A stretch of 23,769 bases of DNA from JABCPO02 sp963546185 (GCA_963546185.1 CAUULU010000010.1:1-23769), one strand, 5' to 3'. Counted from the first letter of the stretch, positions 8,409 through 18,275 are shown. Notes: generated by a model not told the origin, from the sequence alone. Program-made: numbers and translations.

Positions 8409-9849
8409 TTAATTCCTTCTCTTTTTTACCTTGCTTAATATACTTATTAAAAATTTGTCTTTCATCATTAATAATACTATAACATATATTATTGCTCCTA
8501 TTATTCCCTGTGCTATAACTGATAATGTATTATTTAATATATTCTTTGATATTATGATACAAGATATAAACATAATAATACTTGCTATAATATAATTTCT
8601 AGATAAGCCTATTATATTTATTGTATTAAAATCTTTTCTTGTATAATACATCTGTACTATTGTTACAATAAGTTCTGCTACTACTGTACCTATACCGTGC
8701 ACCTATTGCTCCATATTTCCCTATTAACATAAAATTAACTATAAAATTAGTCACTGCTCCAATCACAACAGATATTGTATATTCTTTTTGTCTCTTTGTA
8801 GGTAATAGATATTGTGTACCATTAACACCACTAAGTCCAATAAACAATATTATTGGGCTCATTACTTTCATAATTAATTTTACTTTATCATATCCTTCTC
8901 CAAAAAAGAATGGTACAAAGGCATCTGCTATTGCTATTGTTCCAAATACCAATGGAAATCCTAAAAAAAATACCATATTAAATGATTTTTTCATATATTT
9001 TTGTACTTTTTCTTTTTCCCCCATGGCAAATGTATTTGCAATCCTTGGCATCATAACTATTCCTAATGAACTTATTATAGTTAATAACATTTTCAATATT
9101 TTTTGTGTTTGTTCATAAAACCCAACTTCTTCCTTATTATTTATAATAGCTCCTATCATTACTTTATCTAAAATTGTATATAACTGTATAGCTATTTGTG
9201 GTATAAATAAAGCTATCGTTGGTTTTAAATGTCTTAATACTCTTATTTTATTTAAATTAATTTTTTCTATCTTCTGTGGAATATATAACCATAATGATAA
9301 ATTTCCAAAAAATGTTGAACCAACATATATAAAGAAATATATTACTAGATCTTCTATTCTTTTTACAAATATAAATATTAATAATAAACTTATTAATTTT
9401 ATTAAAGCATTTCTAAATATTATTTTTTTAAATTCTTCTAATCCTTGGAAAAACCAACTAATATCGATTATATTTCCAATAATTTCAAACATTAATATTT
9501 GATAATAAATATTATATTCATTATTCCCTATACCAAATGTAAAATAATATATTCCTAAAGATATTACCATACTAATACATCTTAATATAAAAACTTCCCA
9601 AAATATATAACTATATTTCATTTTGTTATTTTGATTATATGCTATTTCTCTTTGACCATATAATGCTACACCTAAAGATCCAAATAATATAAAAAATGTA
9701 GTTACAGATAATGTATAACTATAAATTCCAATATTTTTAGCTCCTAATACCCTTGATATATATGGTGTTATAATTAATGGTAAAAACATTGTAAGAATCT
9801 GATATGATAAATTATACAAATAATTTTTTGTTATTGATTGTTTTTTCAT
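8409..9849 (-). CDS. Polysaccharide flippase, Wzx/MATE-like, +1 shift at codon 384
   Basis: The restored 479-residue protein is highly hydrophobic, with many membrane helices typical of the oligosaccharide flippase family (NYLYNLSYQILTMFLPLIIT at the N-terminus, ARVLGA-like SRVLGAKNIGIYSY, MPRIANTFAMGE in the middle). It would move lipid-linked repeat units across the membrane. The two parts are joined by skipping the C at 8695-8697, giving KYGAIGAGIGTVVAELIV. This GAIGAG.G...AE pattern is common late in flippases. The gene lies nine bases after the upstream glycosyltransferase. Unshifted translation would lose about the last 95 residues. Confidence 0.92.
8695..8697 (-). other. +1 frameshift site GCA C GGT in the flippase
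   Basis: Skipping the C gives GAIGAGIGTVVAELIVTIVQ, a flippase-like helix continuing to the natural stop at 8409. It is followed by GGT, showing that the fourth base need not be A. Confidence 0.9.
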
Positions 9850-9857
9850 ATTTTATA

Positions 9858-11066
9858 CTATTTCTCACTTTCATTATTTTCTTTATATATTTCTTCCATC
9901 ATTTTCTTATAATTATTAGAAAACTTGCCTATAGTAAAATTATTTTCAAAAATACTTCTATTATCATTTTTATCTATTAGCTCTCTATTATTCATTACTT
10001 TTTCTATTTGTTCTATTAATTTTTCTTTATCTTCTTTCTCAAAATATAAAAGTCCATTACTATTAAATTTTTTAAAATACTTATTCCCACCGGTATTTGA
10101 TAATACAATTACTTTCCCAAGACTCATAACTTCTAATAATACCAAATCAAAATATGTTTCTTTATTAGGTAAAATAAATAAATCTGCTGCATTAACTATA
10201 TCTTTTGCATCTTTTGTCCATCCTGCTTCTATCCATCTTGGATTATTTATTCCTTTTAAAGGTTCTTCTTTACCTGCTATAAGAAAATATATATTTTCAT
10301 ATTTTTTTATTAATTCTTCTCCTACCTTCTTTAAGAAATCATATCCTTTTATTTCGTTATGCCTTCCAATATAAGAAACTACAAAAGCATTTTCTGGTAT
10401 ATTATATCTTTTTCTTATTTCTTCCCTAGTATATTTAATTTTCACTTTTTCTATACCTGTTGGAATATACTTGTATTTATCTTTTTTATTCTCTTTTACT
10501 TTTTCATAATACTTCCATGTATTAAAATATGGTTCTTCAGCTTCTTCACATGGAAAGACAATATAATCTGCTCTTTCAAAAGCATATTTATCTATTTCTT
10601 CAATCTTATTATATTTCTCTTTATCTGAATTATATTCATCTTTGGGTATTCTATCTATGATTTCTTGATATCCTACTTTAGGAGAATGTGATGTAAGTAC
10701 AACAATCCCTTTATAATTTTCAAGTGAATCTTTCACATTATACATTACTAATGGTTCGTGAAAATGTATTATATCATATATATTTAAATCAATATTCGCT
10801 ACTTTCTTTCTCTCTCTTGATAGCACTTTTAATATTTTTTTACCATAATTTTTCTTTTTATAATTATAATATATATTTTGTAAGAATTTAGGTAAGCTTT
10901 TTAATATCTTTTTTTTCTTCATATGTTTTACTTCTTCTTGAGAATCTAAAAATTTAATAGAATTATTTTCTTCTTTTAACAATTGGTTATATAAATTAAA
11001 TAGATATCCTGATGGACCTCCTATCGGTTCTAATCTATTTTTATCCATATATATCAAAACTTTCAT
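9858..11066 (-). CDS. Glycosyltransferase family 4
   Basis: This 402-residue enzyme has two Rossmann-like halves. GGPSGYLFNLYNQL near the start is typical of the acceptor side. VVSYIGRHNEIKGYDFL, AADLFILPNKETYFDLVLLEVMSLGKVIVLSNTGG gives the donor-binding side with the E-x7-E element. It is likely to add one sugar to the repeat unit at the cytoplasmic face of the membrane. It is the only core capsule gene between LCP and the cytidylyltransferase with no in-frame CGG. An ACC GGT junction in SNTGGNK contains CGG out of frame and the frame continues normally. Confidence 0.92.
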   Translation of the reverse strand: MKVLIYMDKNRLEPIGGPSGYLFNLYNQLLKEENNSIKFLDSQEEVKHMKKKKILKSLPKFLQNIYYNYKKKNYGKKILKVLSRERKKVANIDLNIYDIIHFHEPLVMYNVKDSLENYKGIVVLTSHSPKVGYQEIIDRIPKDEYNSDKEKYNKIEEIDKYAFERADYIVFPCEEAEEPYFNTWKYYEKVKENKKDKYKYIPTGIEKVKIKYTREEIRKRYNIPENAFVVSYIGRHNEIKGYDFLKKVGEELIKKYENIYFLIAGKEEPLKGINNPRWIEAGWTKDAKDIVNAADLFILPNKETYFDLVLLEVMSLGKVIVLSNTGGNKYFKKFNSNGLLYFEKEDKEKLIEQIEKVMNNRELIDKNDNRSIFENNFTIGKFSNNYKKMMEEIYKENNESEK

Positions 11067-11136
11067 TTTTATACCTTATATATAATTTAAACTACAATTA
11101 TATCCTTTCTTCATTATATTCAGTTAACTCAAAATC

Positions 11137-12250
11137 TTAATTTAAAAATTTGAATTTAGATGAAACATATGGGTATGTACCATCACTTGAATTTTCTACT
11201 GCTGTCATCTCTATCCATAAGTATGATAATAATATTATTAATATTATTGCTATGAATTTCTTTTGCTTAAATAGTTTTACTGAATTAATACATGTTAATA
11301 TATATGCATATGATGTAAAATAATATGTAACTCTTCCGAAGTCCTGGTGCTTTTATTGCTATTAATGCAACTAAAAAATCTATTATAAAAATGTTAAAAG
11401 CTACAAACAATTCATTTTTTACATTTCCATTCTTTTGCCTTCTACTTATATAATATGATATTCCAGCTATAAAAATCCATATCATTTTTTTACCTAATCT
11501 CAATATACTAAAACTATTATTATCAACAGGTTTATTTAAATATCTCACATATTTACTTCCAATTAACATTAAAAATGGCTCTAATACAACAATTGATATT
11601 ATACATACAATATACAACATTATAATATTCTTAAGTTTTATTTCACCTTTTGTATTTCTTATATATATAATTACATATACAATTAATCCTACAATTGCTG
11701 TTTTATGCATCAAAGCTGCTAATATAAAACATATAATTGATTTTTTTATATTTCTATCTTTAAAATAATCCATTGATAATATTAATAATGATATTGCTAT
11801 ACTTTGTCTCATTAAATTAAATGAACGAACATACATTGTTAAACAATATATAAGAATTATAAATGTTATTGAATATTTTTTTCTATTTCTATATGCAAAA
11901 ATATATATAGGTGCTAATACTGCAAGTTCAACAATAAACATAGATATATTTACATTATTAAATATTTTCCCTATATATACTAATATAATAAATCCAATAT
12001 CTACCCCTGTATTAGTGAACTCTGCAATTATACCAATTTCTGTATGTGTAAAATCATAAAATATTTGATAAAAATAATAATGAATATCTGTACCAACTGT
12101 TAAATCTCTAACTCCTGCTAAGAAGCATAATGAAAAAAGTGAAATAAGAAGGTTAAATATTCCTAATTTTTTATATCCTTTTTTAAATGATATTTCTGAT
12201 AAAATACCAAAAAATCCTGCGAATAATATTATTAATATATATGCTTTCAC
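11137..12250 (-). CDS. epsG: EpsG-like/Wzy-type polysaccharide polymerase, +1 shift at codon 304
   Basis: The restored 370-residue protein has about ten hydrophobic segments. It carries the EpsG features LAGVRDLTVGTDIHYY near the N-terminus and YVRSFNLMRQSIAISLLILS in the middle. The family is thought to polymerise exported repeat units. The Arg in YVRSFNLM is CGT. Skipping the C at 11336-11338 turns a premature C-terminus into KAPGLGRVTYYFTSYAYIL and adds another membrane segment, ending at a TAA at 11137. The gene follows its upstream glycosyltransferase by 14 bases. Confidence 0.88.
11336..11338 (-). other. +1 frameshift site CTT C GGA in the polymerase
   Basis: Skipping the C gives APGLGRVTYYFTSYAYIL, which extends the protein by about 65 residues into otherwise unassigned sequence. 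Confidence 0.88.
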
Positions 12251-12264
12251 TTATTTTATCCTTT

Positions 12265-13471
12265 CTATTTTTCTATATTTTCTTTCATAAATTTACTATA
12301 AAAAATATTTCTTTTTTCATTCAATAAATTAGCTGTATATTTTTTTGATTTATTATAATTAAATAATGCATTTTTCTTAAGTTCTTCATTATTTATATTT
12401 TTTAATATATTTATTAATCCAAAAATATCTCTTTGTTTATATATATTTTTTTCTTCTATCAATTCAAAATTTCCACCTGCATCTGTACATATTACTGGAC
12501 ATGCTTTACTCATTGCTTCTACTATTGCCCTACATAGACCTTCCATGTAACTTGGTTGAATATATATATCAATATTTTCTAACCATTTAAATACTTCATT
12601 ATGTGGTAATGCTCCAATAATTTTTACTTCTTTATCTAATCCATACTTTTTAATAAGTTTCTTTAATGAATTTCCGTGTTCCACCACCTATCATTTGATA
12701 TTCAAATCTTAAATTCTTATTTTTCTTCTTTAATAAATATATTGCTTTTATTACATCCTTATGTCCTTTACATTTTACATCTAAGAAAGCAGCAGTTCCT
12801 AATACTATTTTAGAATTTTCTTTTATTCTATCTATTTTATCTATTCTAACTTTAAGTATATCTTCATTTTCTATACTATTTAATTCTACATCTGAACACC
12901 CCAAGCTTTCACCCTTACATGGATATCTTTTTTGCAATGCTTTTTCTGTGACATATACTGCATATGGTGCATTAATTAAAGCTCTCTTTAGCTTTATTTC
13001 TCTAGGAATAGCAAAAAACTTTCCTAAAAAACTATGATACCATAAACTTTCAAATGCAAATCCTGTAACTTCTATAAGATACGATTTATTATATTTCTTA
13101 CAATATTTAAGTGCTGTATCTGTATAAAAATTACCTATTGATCTTATTATAACTTTATCTGCCTTCTTTATTTCTTCTTCTATTACCTTTTCTATTTTAT
13201 TTCTTTTATTAATATTTAAAAAATTTTTCTTAGGACTATATATATCATCTACTAATTTCAATTTAATTAAATCTTCATCTATATAATTAAATTTATTTTT
13301 AATATCTTCTTCATTATAAATATTTTCATTTTTCCTTAATATTACAGTTAAATCATTGCAATATGATTTATATCTTTTCCAAATATCATTATTAAAATTT
13401 CCATCAACATATTTATTATTATTGCTGCAAATCCTAACTCTTGATCCTCCTTGTATAAATAAAAGTTTCAT
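12265..13471 (-). CDS. Glycosyltransferase family 4, +1 shift at codon 265
   Basis: The N-terminal half holds a poorly conserved acceptor domain (MKLLFIQGGSRVRICSNNNK). After the shift, the donor domain is typical of GT4: IGGGTGNSLKKLIKKYG, VKIIGALPHNEVFKWLENID, and PSYMEGLCRAIVEAMSKACP with E-x7-E. Skipping the C at 12674-12676 gives 401 residues; without it the enzyme loses its nucleotide-sugar site. AGGAGAT precedes the ATG. It probably adds an internal sugar to the repeat unit. Confidence 0.92.
12674..12676 (-). other. +1 frameshift site ACA C GGA in a glycosyltransferase
   Basis: Skipping the C gives MIGGGTGNSLKKLIKKYGL, the usual linker between the glycine-rich and donor-binding parts of GT4 enzymes. 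The preceding codon ACA offers no plausible +1 re-pairing. Confidence 0.9.
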
Positions 13472-13485
13472 AATATCTCCTATAT

Positions 13486-14284
13486 TTAATTCTTATTTTT
13501 CTCAATACTTTCAATCTCTCTAGTTCTTTTTATTGATTTTATTATATATTTGCTTATCATTAATACTGATGCTAAGAAATAATATAAGAAACAATATATA
13601 ATAACAATATCAACAAAATTAAATATAACTCCCAATAATACTAATATTGGTAATATTCCTCCTACTCCAAAATCTGATTCTATCCTAACTAATATAGAAT
13701 TTGATTGATTATTATCTACTCTTTTATCATATTCTTTCTTTAATCTACCTTCTTCTACAAGTTCCATTTCTGATGCTTTATACTTTTGATAAACTAGTCT
13801 CATAAGTGTATCTCCTGTAGAACTAATTGCACCTAATACAAGAATTAACATATTTCCTTTATTTATAATTAATCCTCCATTTATATATGAAAATATTCCT
13901 AATGCTGTGCATAAAAAAGCGACAAGTATATAACTACTTACACTATCTGCAAATCCTCCAAAAGGTTGTTTTCTTACACTTCTTGCTATATTTCCGATCA
14001 GTACAGTCCGATAAAAGCCATACATTTACTAATATTGCCCCTATTATATTTAATGTAATATTATTGGGAATAGCAATAAAAATACATGCAAAAATTGATA
14101 TAAAAATCGATATATATGATACTGTATTTGCACTTAATCCTATTCTTGTAGCTATACTTGCCATAACAAATGATAATGGTCTATAAAAAATTCTTGTTGT
14201 AAATGGATCTTTTAATCTCTTCCATTCTGGTAAATCCTCTTTGAAATATCTTGCTGTATATTTAAATTCTTTTTTTTCACTCAT
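13486..14284 (-). CDS. CDP-alcohol phosphatidyltransferase family membrane protein, +1 shift at codon 96
   Basis: The restored 265-residue membrane protein contains the complete family signature D-G-x2-A-R-x8-G-x3-D-x3: it reads CTDGNIARSVRKQPFGGFAD, then SVSSY. The G of the DG pair is created by the frameshift at 13994-13996, which splits the active site in zero frame. The family transfers an alcohol phosphate from a CDP-alcohol. Within this operon it may use the product of the cytidylyltransferase at 6785-7190 to modify the polymer (inference). One base separates it from the upstream glycosyltransferase. A TCG GAC junction 12 bases before the site contains a second, out-of-frame CGG that is not shifted. 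Confidence 0.92.
13994..13996 (-). other. +1 frameshift site GAT C GGA inside the catalytic motif
   Basis: Zero frame reads ACT GAT CGG AAA TAT. Skipping the C gives CTDGNIARSVRKQPFGGFAD, completing the invariant CDP-alcohol phosphatidyltransferase motif. Re-pairing of a GAT-reading tRNA on ATC is poor, arguing against simple P-site slippage. Confidence 0.93.
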
Positions 14285-14285
14285 T

Positions 14286-15423
14286 CTATTTTTTTCCTTT
14301 ATTAATATTTTCTAATAATTTTAAATATTTTTCTTCTAATAAAGTTGAAACTTCTCTTATATCATAAATATCTTTTCTATTATTATATTTCAACTTACTA
14401 TCATCTTTTATCACTTGTAAAATTTTATTTTTCCATATTTCTATATCATCATTTAGTGATATATATTCAATTTTATTTGAAATAGTTGCTGATTCTGGCA
14501 CTTCTGTACTTGTAATACAAGGAACTCCATTTATTTGTGCCTCAATCAAAACCATTCCGAAGTCCTTCATATATACTTGGAAATAAAAATATATCCATAA
14601 TATTATAGTATTTTTCTACATCTGTTACTTGTCCTATAAATTTGATTTTATCTTCTATATTTAAATTTATAGCTTTTTGTTTAATTTCACTTAATAATGG
14701 ACCTTGTCCTATTAATATTAATAATGTATTCTGATTTTTTTTATATACTTCGTTAAAAACCTCTACTAAAAATTCATGATTCTTTTGTTTCATAAATCTA
14801 CCAACATGTCCAATTATTAATGTATCATCTTTTATTCCAAGTTCTTCTCTTAAAGCTTTTCTTGTATTTTCATTAAATTCGAATTTTTTTAAATCTATTG
14901 CATTGTTTATAACATTTAATTCTTTTCTCTCTACTACTTTTTTTCCAAAAAGCCATTTACCTGCATATTCTGTACATGCAAAATAGTTATTTGCATATAA
15001 TTTAGATAATGGTCTTAAGATCATTTTTAATATATTCTTTTTCCATTCTTTCTTATTACTTGTAGAATGACTATGTGCTATTCTAATTGATACACCTGCT
15101 TTTTTAGCTATCCTTAAAGGAAAAACAGATAATGCATTAATATGTGAATGTACAATCTTATAATTATTTTCCTTAAAAATTCTATATAATTCTTTTTGAT
15201 ATTTAAATAATTTTTGATATGGAGGAATTACTATTACTTTTCCTCCTAGTTTTTCTATTTCTTCATATGGAATATCTGTAGAATCTTCATCACATAAGAA
15301 ATGGAATTGTATTTTATTTCTGTCTATGTTCCTATAATAATTCATAACAACAGACTCTACTCCACCACCATTCCATTTTCCCATTATATGTGCAACTATG
15401 ATTTTTTTATCCACATTTTCCAT
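14286..15423 (-). CDS. Glycosyltransferase family 4, EpsF-like, +1 shift at codon 288
   Basis: The N-terminal part (AHIMGKWNGGGVESVVMNYYR, IVHSHINALSVFPLRIAKKAG, RIAHSHSTSN) is typical of EpsF-like GT4 enzymes. The donor side has IIGHVGRFMKQKNHEFLVEV and LILIGQGPLLSEI. Skipping the C at 14557-14559 creates FPSIYEGLGMVLIEAQ, where the family has its conserved E-x7-E. The restored protein is 378 residues. An unshifted product ends three residues after the CGG and lacks the catalytic loop. Confidence 0.94.
14557..14559 (-). other. +1 frameshift site CTT C GGA in the EpsF-like enzyme
   Basis: Skipping the C turns SIYEGLRNGFD-stop into SIYEGLGMVLIEAQINGVP, the signature of the family. Confidence 0.94.
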
Positions 15424-15424
15424 A

Positions 15425-16115
15425 TTATAATGCTCCTTTTTTCTTTATAATAACAACTATCGTTCTAATAACACATTTTACATCAAATATAAAATTCATA
15501 TTTTCTATATAATAATACTCAAGTTCTAATCTTTCTTCATATTTACAATGTGATCTTCCATTTATTGACCAATAACTTGCAATACCTGGTTTTACTGATT
15601 GATATATTGCCTCTATTCCGTCCGTGTTCTTCAAGTTCACCTGGAACAAGTGGTCTTGGTCCTATTAGTGTCATTTCTCCTTTTAGAACATTTATAAACT
15701 GTGGGAATTCATCTAAAGATGTTTTTCTTAAGAATTTTCCTATTTTAGTTATTCTAGGATCATTTTCTATTTTTTGATATAATTCCCATTCTTTTCTTTT
15801 TTCTTCATCTTCAAGAACTTTATTTAGTATTTCTTCTGCATTATATACCATACTTCTAAACTTATACATTCTGATAGGTTTTCCATCTTTTCCAATTCTC
15901 TTTTGAATATATATTATACTTTTAAAATCTCCTGATAATACATAAACTATTTTTATAATAATAGCTAGTATTATCATCATTAATATCCCTAATATAGATG
16001 CTAATATATCAATAATCCTTTTTATTACAAGATATAACTTATAGCTAAAAGTACTTTGTTTTTCTTTTATCTTTTGTATTCTTTTAAGCATGAAATTATC
16101 TCCTGAATTCTCCAT
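15425..16115 (-). CDS. Undecaprenyl-phosphate sugar phosphotransferase, +1 shift at codon 165
   Basis: This initiating enzyme loads the first sugar phosphate onto undecaprenyl phosphate. It has one N-terminal membrane helix (IIDILASILGILMMIILAII), then QKRIGKDGKPIRMYKFRSM, and LRKTSLDEFPQFINVLKGEM followed by GPRPLVPGEL. Skipping the C at 15618-15620 continues with EEHGGIEAIYQSVKPGIASY and ends at 15425, for 229 residues. It starts directly behind the CpsD stop. This is the CpsE-type gene following the CpsBCD module. An adjacent CAC GGA contains an out-of-frame CGG that is not shifted. Confidence 0.93.
15618..15620 (-). other. +1 frameshift site GGA C GGA in the sugar transferase
   Basis: Two CGG trinucleotides lie four bases apart: one spans CAC GGA (out of frame, read normally), the next is in frame and shifted. 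The result is ELEEHGGIEAIYQSVKPG, which then continues to a natural end. Confidence 0.9.
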
Positions 16116-16827
16116 TTATCTTTTTTCCTCTTTTTCGTGATTATTTGTATTTCCATAGTTTCCGGTATCCACCATAGTCACCATATCCTAATTCTTTTTC
16201 ATTAACTTTATTTAATATTATTCCTAAAAACTTAGTATTTGTTTGTTCTAAATCTCTTTTAGCTTTTCTTACAAGTTTTTTAGGTGTTCTTCCACTTTCT
16301 ATAACAAGTATACTTGCATCTGCTTTTTGTGCAAGAAGCGCTGCATCTATAACAAGTCCTATTGGTGCTGTATCTATTATTATAATATCATAAAATTCTC
16401 TAAATACTTCTAATGCTAAATCAACTCTATTATTTTGTAATAAGTTTGTTGGGTTTGGTGAATATTTACCTGATGGTATTATATGTAAGTTTTCTATCTC
16501 TGTTTCATATATATTATCTTCAATTCTTGTTTGTCCTGATAAATATGAAGTAAACCCTTCTATTTTTCTGTTAAACTTTATTCTTGCTGCCATTACTGAA
16601 TTTCTTATATCTGCATCTAATAATAATACTCTTTTTTCTAATTTTGCAAATGATATTGCAAGATTAAGCGAAACTAAACTCTTTCCTTCATTTTCTTGTA
16701 CTGAAGTTATAACTATTACCTTAATATTAGGTCCACTAAATTGTATATTTGTTCTTATCTTATTATAGTATTCTTCAACCTTATTATGTACTACTCTATT
16801 TCCAATAACTGTCATTTTTTCTTTCAT
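16116..16827 (-). CDS. cpsD: Capsule tyrosine kinase CpsD/CapB, +1 shift at codon 221
   Basis: This bacterial tyrosine kinase has the expected order of motifs: a Walker A region (TSVQENEGKSLVSLNLA), the A' motif (VLLLDADIRNSVM), and a Walker B region (IIIIDTAPIGLVIDAALLA). The end is normally a Tyr-rich autophosphorylation tail. Skipping the C at 16162-16164 gives YGDYGGYGNYGNTNNHE, a proper YG-rich cluster, ending right before the next gene's ATG, for 236 residues. The ATG at 16827 overlaps the CpsC stop as TAATG. Without the shift upstream in cpsC, ribosomes would enter this gene in frame as a CpsC-CpsD fusion. Confidence 0.92.
16162..16164 (-). other. +1 frameshift site TAC C GGA in the CpsD tyrosine tail
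   Basis: Zero frame gives GGYRKLWKYK then stop. Skipping the C gives GGYGNYGNTNNHEKEEKR, with the stop two bases before the next ATG. The tail composition and gene spacing favour the shifted reading; here the zero frame is also fairly long, so the evidence is somewhat weaker than elsewhere. Confidence 0.8.
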
Positions 16828-17535
16828 TATCTTTGAGCCCCCCTCTTTGTTGTTTTTATTAGTGGAACTGTTCCTAAAAGAACCATTCCGAAGCCCTTCT
16901 TCTATATCTTCTTGTTTTTTTACCCTATCATCTAAAACTTCTTTTAATATAACAACTGCTAATGATAATAATATACCTATACCTATTGCCATTATAGTAT
17001 TTTTTCTTATATCTGGTGATGATGGTGTTTTTGATTCTTGAGCTTTTTCTAATATATTTACACTTTCTTCTTTAGTTATTTCTTTTATTTCTAAAAATGC
17101 TTCATCTCTTACTGCATTTGCTAAGTCTGCCGCTCTTTTACTATCTGTATCTTCTACTGTTATTGTTAATATTCTTGTATCTTGTGGTATTTTAACTTCT
17201 ATCTTAGATCTTAAATCTACTAAATTCATTTGGATACCATTTTTTTCTATAACTCTTTCTAATACTTTACTTGATAATATTATTTCCTTATAGTCTTTAA
17301 GTAAGTAGTTACCTATTTGAAAATCTTGTGTTGTTAGTTTTTTTTCATTTATATTGTTATTAAGTACATATACTTTTGTACTACTCTTATACTTAGGTAC
17401 CACCATTATAGTGCTCCACATATATGCTGCTATCCCAAATACTATACCTACTGTTAGTATAACCCATACATATTTTACTACTCTTTTTAATATTAACATT
17501 GGGTCTATATCAATAATATCTTCTCTGTTTTCCAT
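16827..17535 (-). CDS. cpsC: Capsule chain-length protein CpsC/Wzz-type, +1 shift at codon 215
   Basis: An N-terminal membrane helix (about residues 18-40, VWVILTVGIVFGIAAYMWST) is followed by an extracytoplasmic region (YKSSTKVYVLNN) and a second helix (IMAIGIGILLSLAVVIL). The end, DDRVKKQEDIEEGLGMVLLG then TVPLIK, is the normal CpsC cytoplasmic end and appears only when the C at 16888-16890 is skipped. The protein is then 235 residues, ending TAA overlapping the cpsD ATG. It is the membrane activator and adaptor of CpsD and influences chain length. In zero frame the reading continues without a stop into cpsD. Confidence 0.92.
16888..16890 (-). other. +1 frameshift site CTT C GGA at the CpsC C-terminus
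   Basis: Skipping the C gives EDIEEGLGMVLLGTVPLIK and a stop at the cpsD start. Not skipping gives a linker of about 22 residues and an in-frame CpsC-CpsD fusion. It is the only site where both frames give long products. Confidence 0.88.
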
Positions 17536-17544
17536 TTTGTCTCC

Positions 17545-18274
17545 TTAATCTTCATCTCTTATTATATTTTCTGCATTTATTTCAAAAAGTAATTTAGCTT
17601 TTTCTTCTCCATATTTATTCAATACTATATCATATGCTTCTTTCATATATGGTCTTCTTTTATCCAAATTATGTGCATCTGATGATATTATATCTACAAC
17701 ATCTTTTTCTAAGAAATATTTTGCTCTTTGCTTATATTTCTTACATTTATCTCCAAATAATTTAGGTTTTAAAACACTTTCTGAATTTACCTGTATTTTT
17801 GCTCCATGGTCTATTAGCTTTTCTATAAGTTTTATATTTTTTTCTAAGCATTCATATCTTTCTATATGTGCAATAACTGGTATTTTTCCAGATGTTGTTA
17901 TATTGTATATTGCATTTTCTAAATCTTTAGGATGTATTCCATATTTAAACTCTACAAGTACATATCTACTATTTGCTAAACTATGAAGTTCTCCTGTTCC
18001 TATCTTTTCAACTACATCTTCTGTATAATATATTTCTCTTCCGAAGATATAATTCTACATCTTCATACCTATTTTTTACTGCTTCTTTTAATATATTAAA
18101 ATGTTCTTCTATTTTTTCTGATGATTCTTCAAACATATTTTTTCTTCTATGTGGAGTTAGTATAAACTTTGTTACACCACTTTTTACCATTTCATCTATA
18201 AGTTTTATAGAATCATCTATTGTTTTTGCTCCATCATCTACTCCATATAATATATGTGAATGTATATCTATCAT
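17545..18274 (-). CDS. cpsB: CpsB-type protein tyrosine phosphatase (PHP family), +1 shift at codon 77
   Basis: The start MIDIHSHILYGVDDGAK is the metal-binding signature of the CpsB/CapC PHP phosphatases; later metal ligands are in FILTPHRR, GKIPVIAHIERYE and IISSDAHNLDKRRP. It removes phosphate from the CpsD tail. Skipping the C at 18041-18043 joins EDVELYL to GREIYYTEDVVEKIG and gives 242 residues, the usual length. It begins one base after the LCP stop and is followed by cpsC nine bases on. Unshifted translation would yield an 88-residue stub with an incomplete metal site. Confidence 0.94.
18041..18043 (-). other. +1 frameshift site CTT C GGA in cpsB
   Basis: Skipping the C gives ELYLGREIYYTEDVVEKIG, continuing to the conserved IAHIERY and SSDAHN motifs. 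Confidence 0.93.
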
Positions 18275-18275
18275 T

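Noticed and set aside
16141..17535. A genuine single CpsC-CpsD fusion gene
   Set aside because: The 'linker' appears only in zero frame. The shifted frame gives the expected CpsC end, a TAATG overlap and normal lengths for both proteins. Kept as a possible minor product in the findings.
7107..18043. CUUCGG forming stable UUCG tetraloops as the shift signal
   Set aside because: Only six of 16 sites have CTTCGG, and I saw no consistent stem around them. The other sites share only the CGG.
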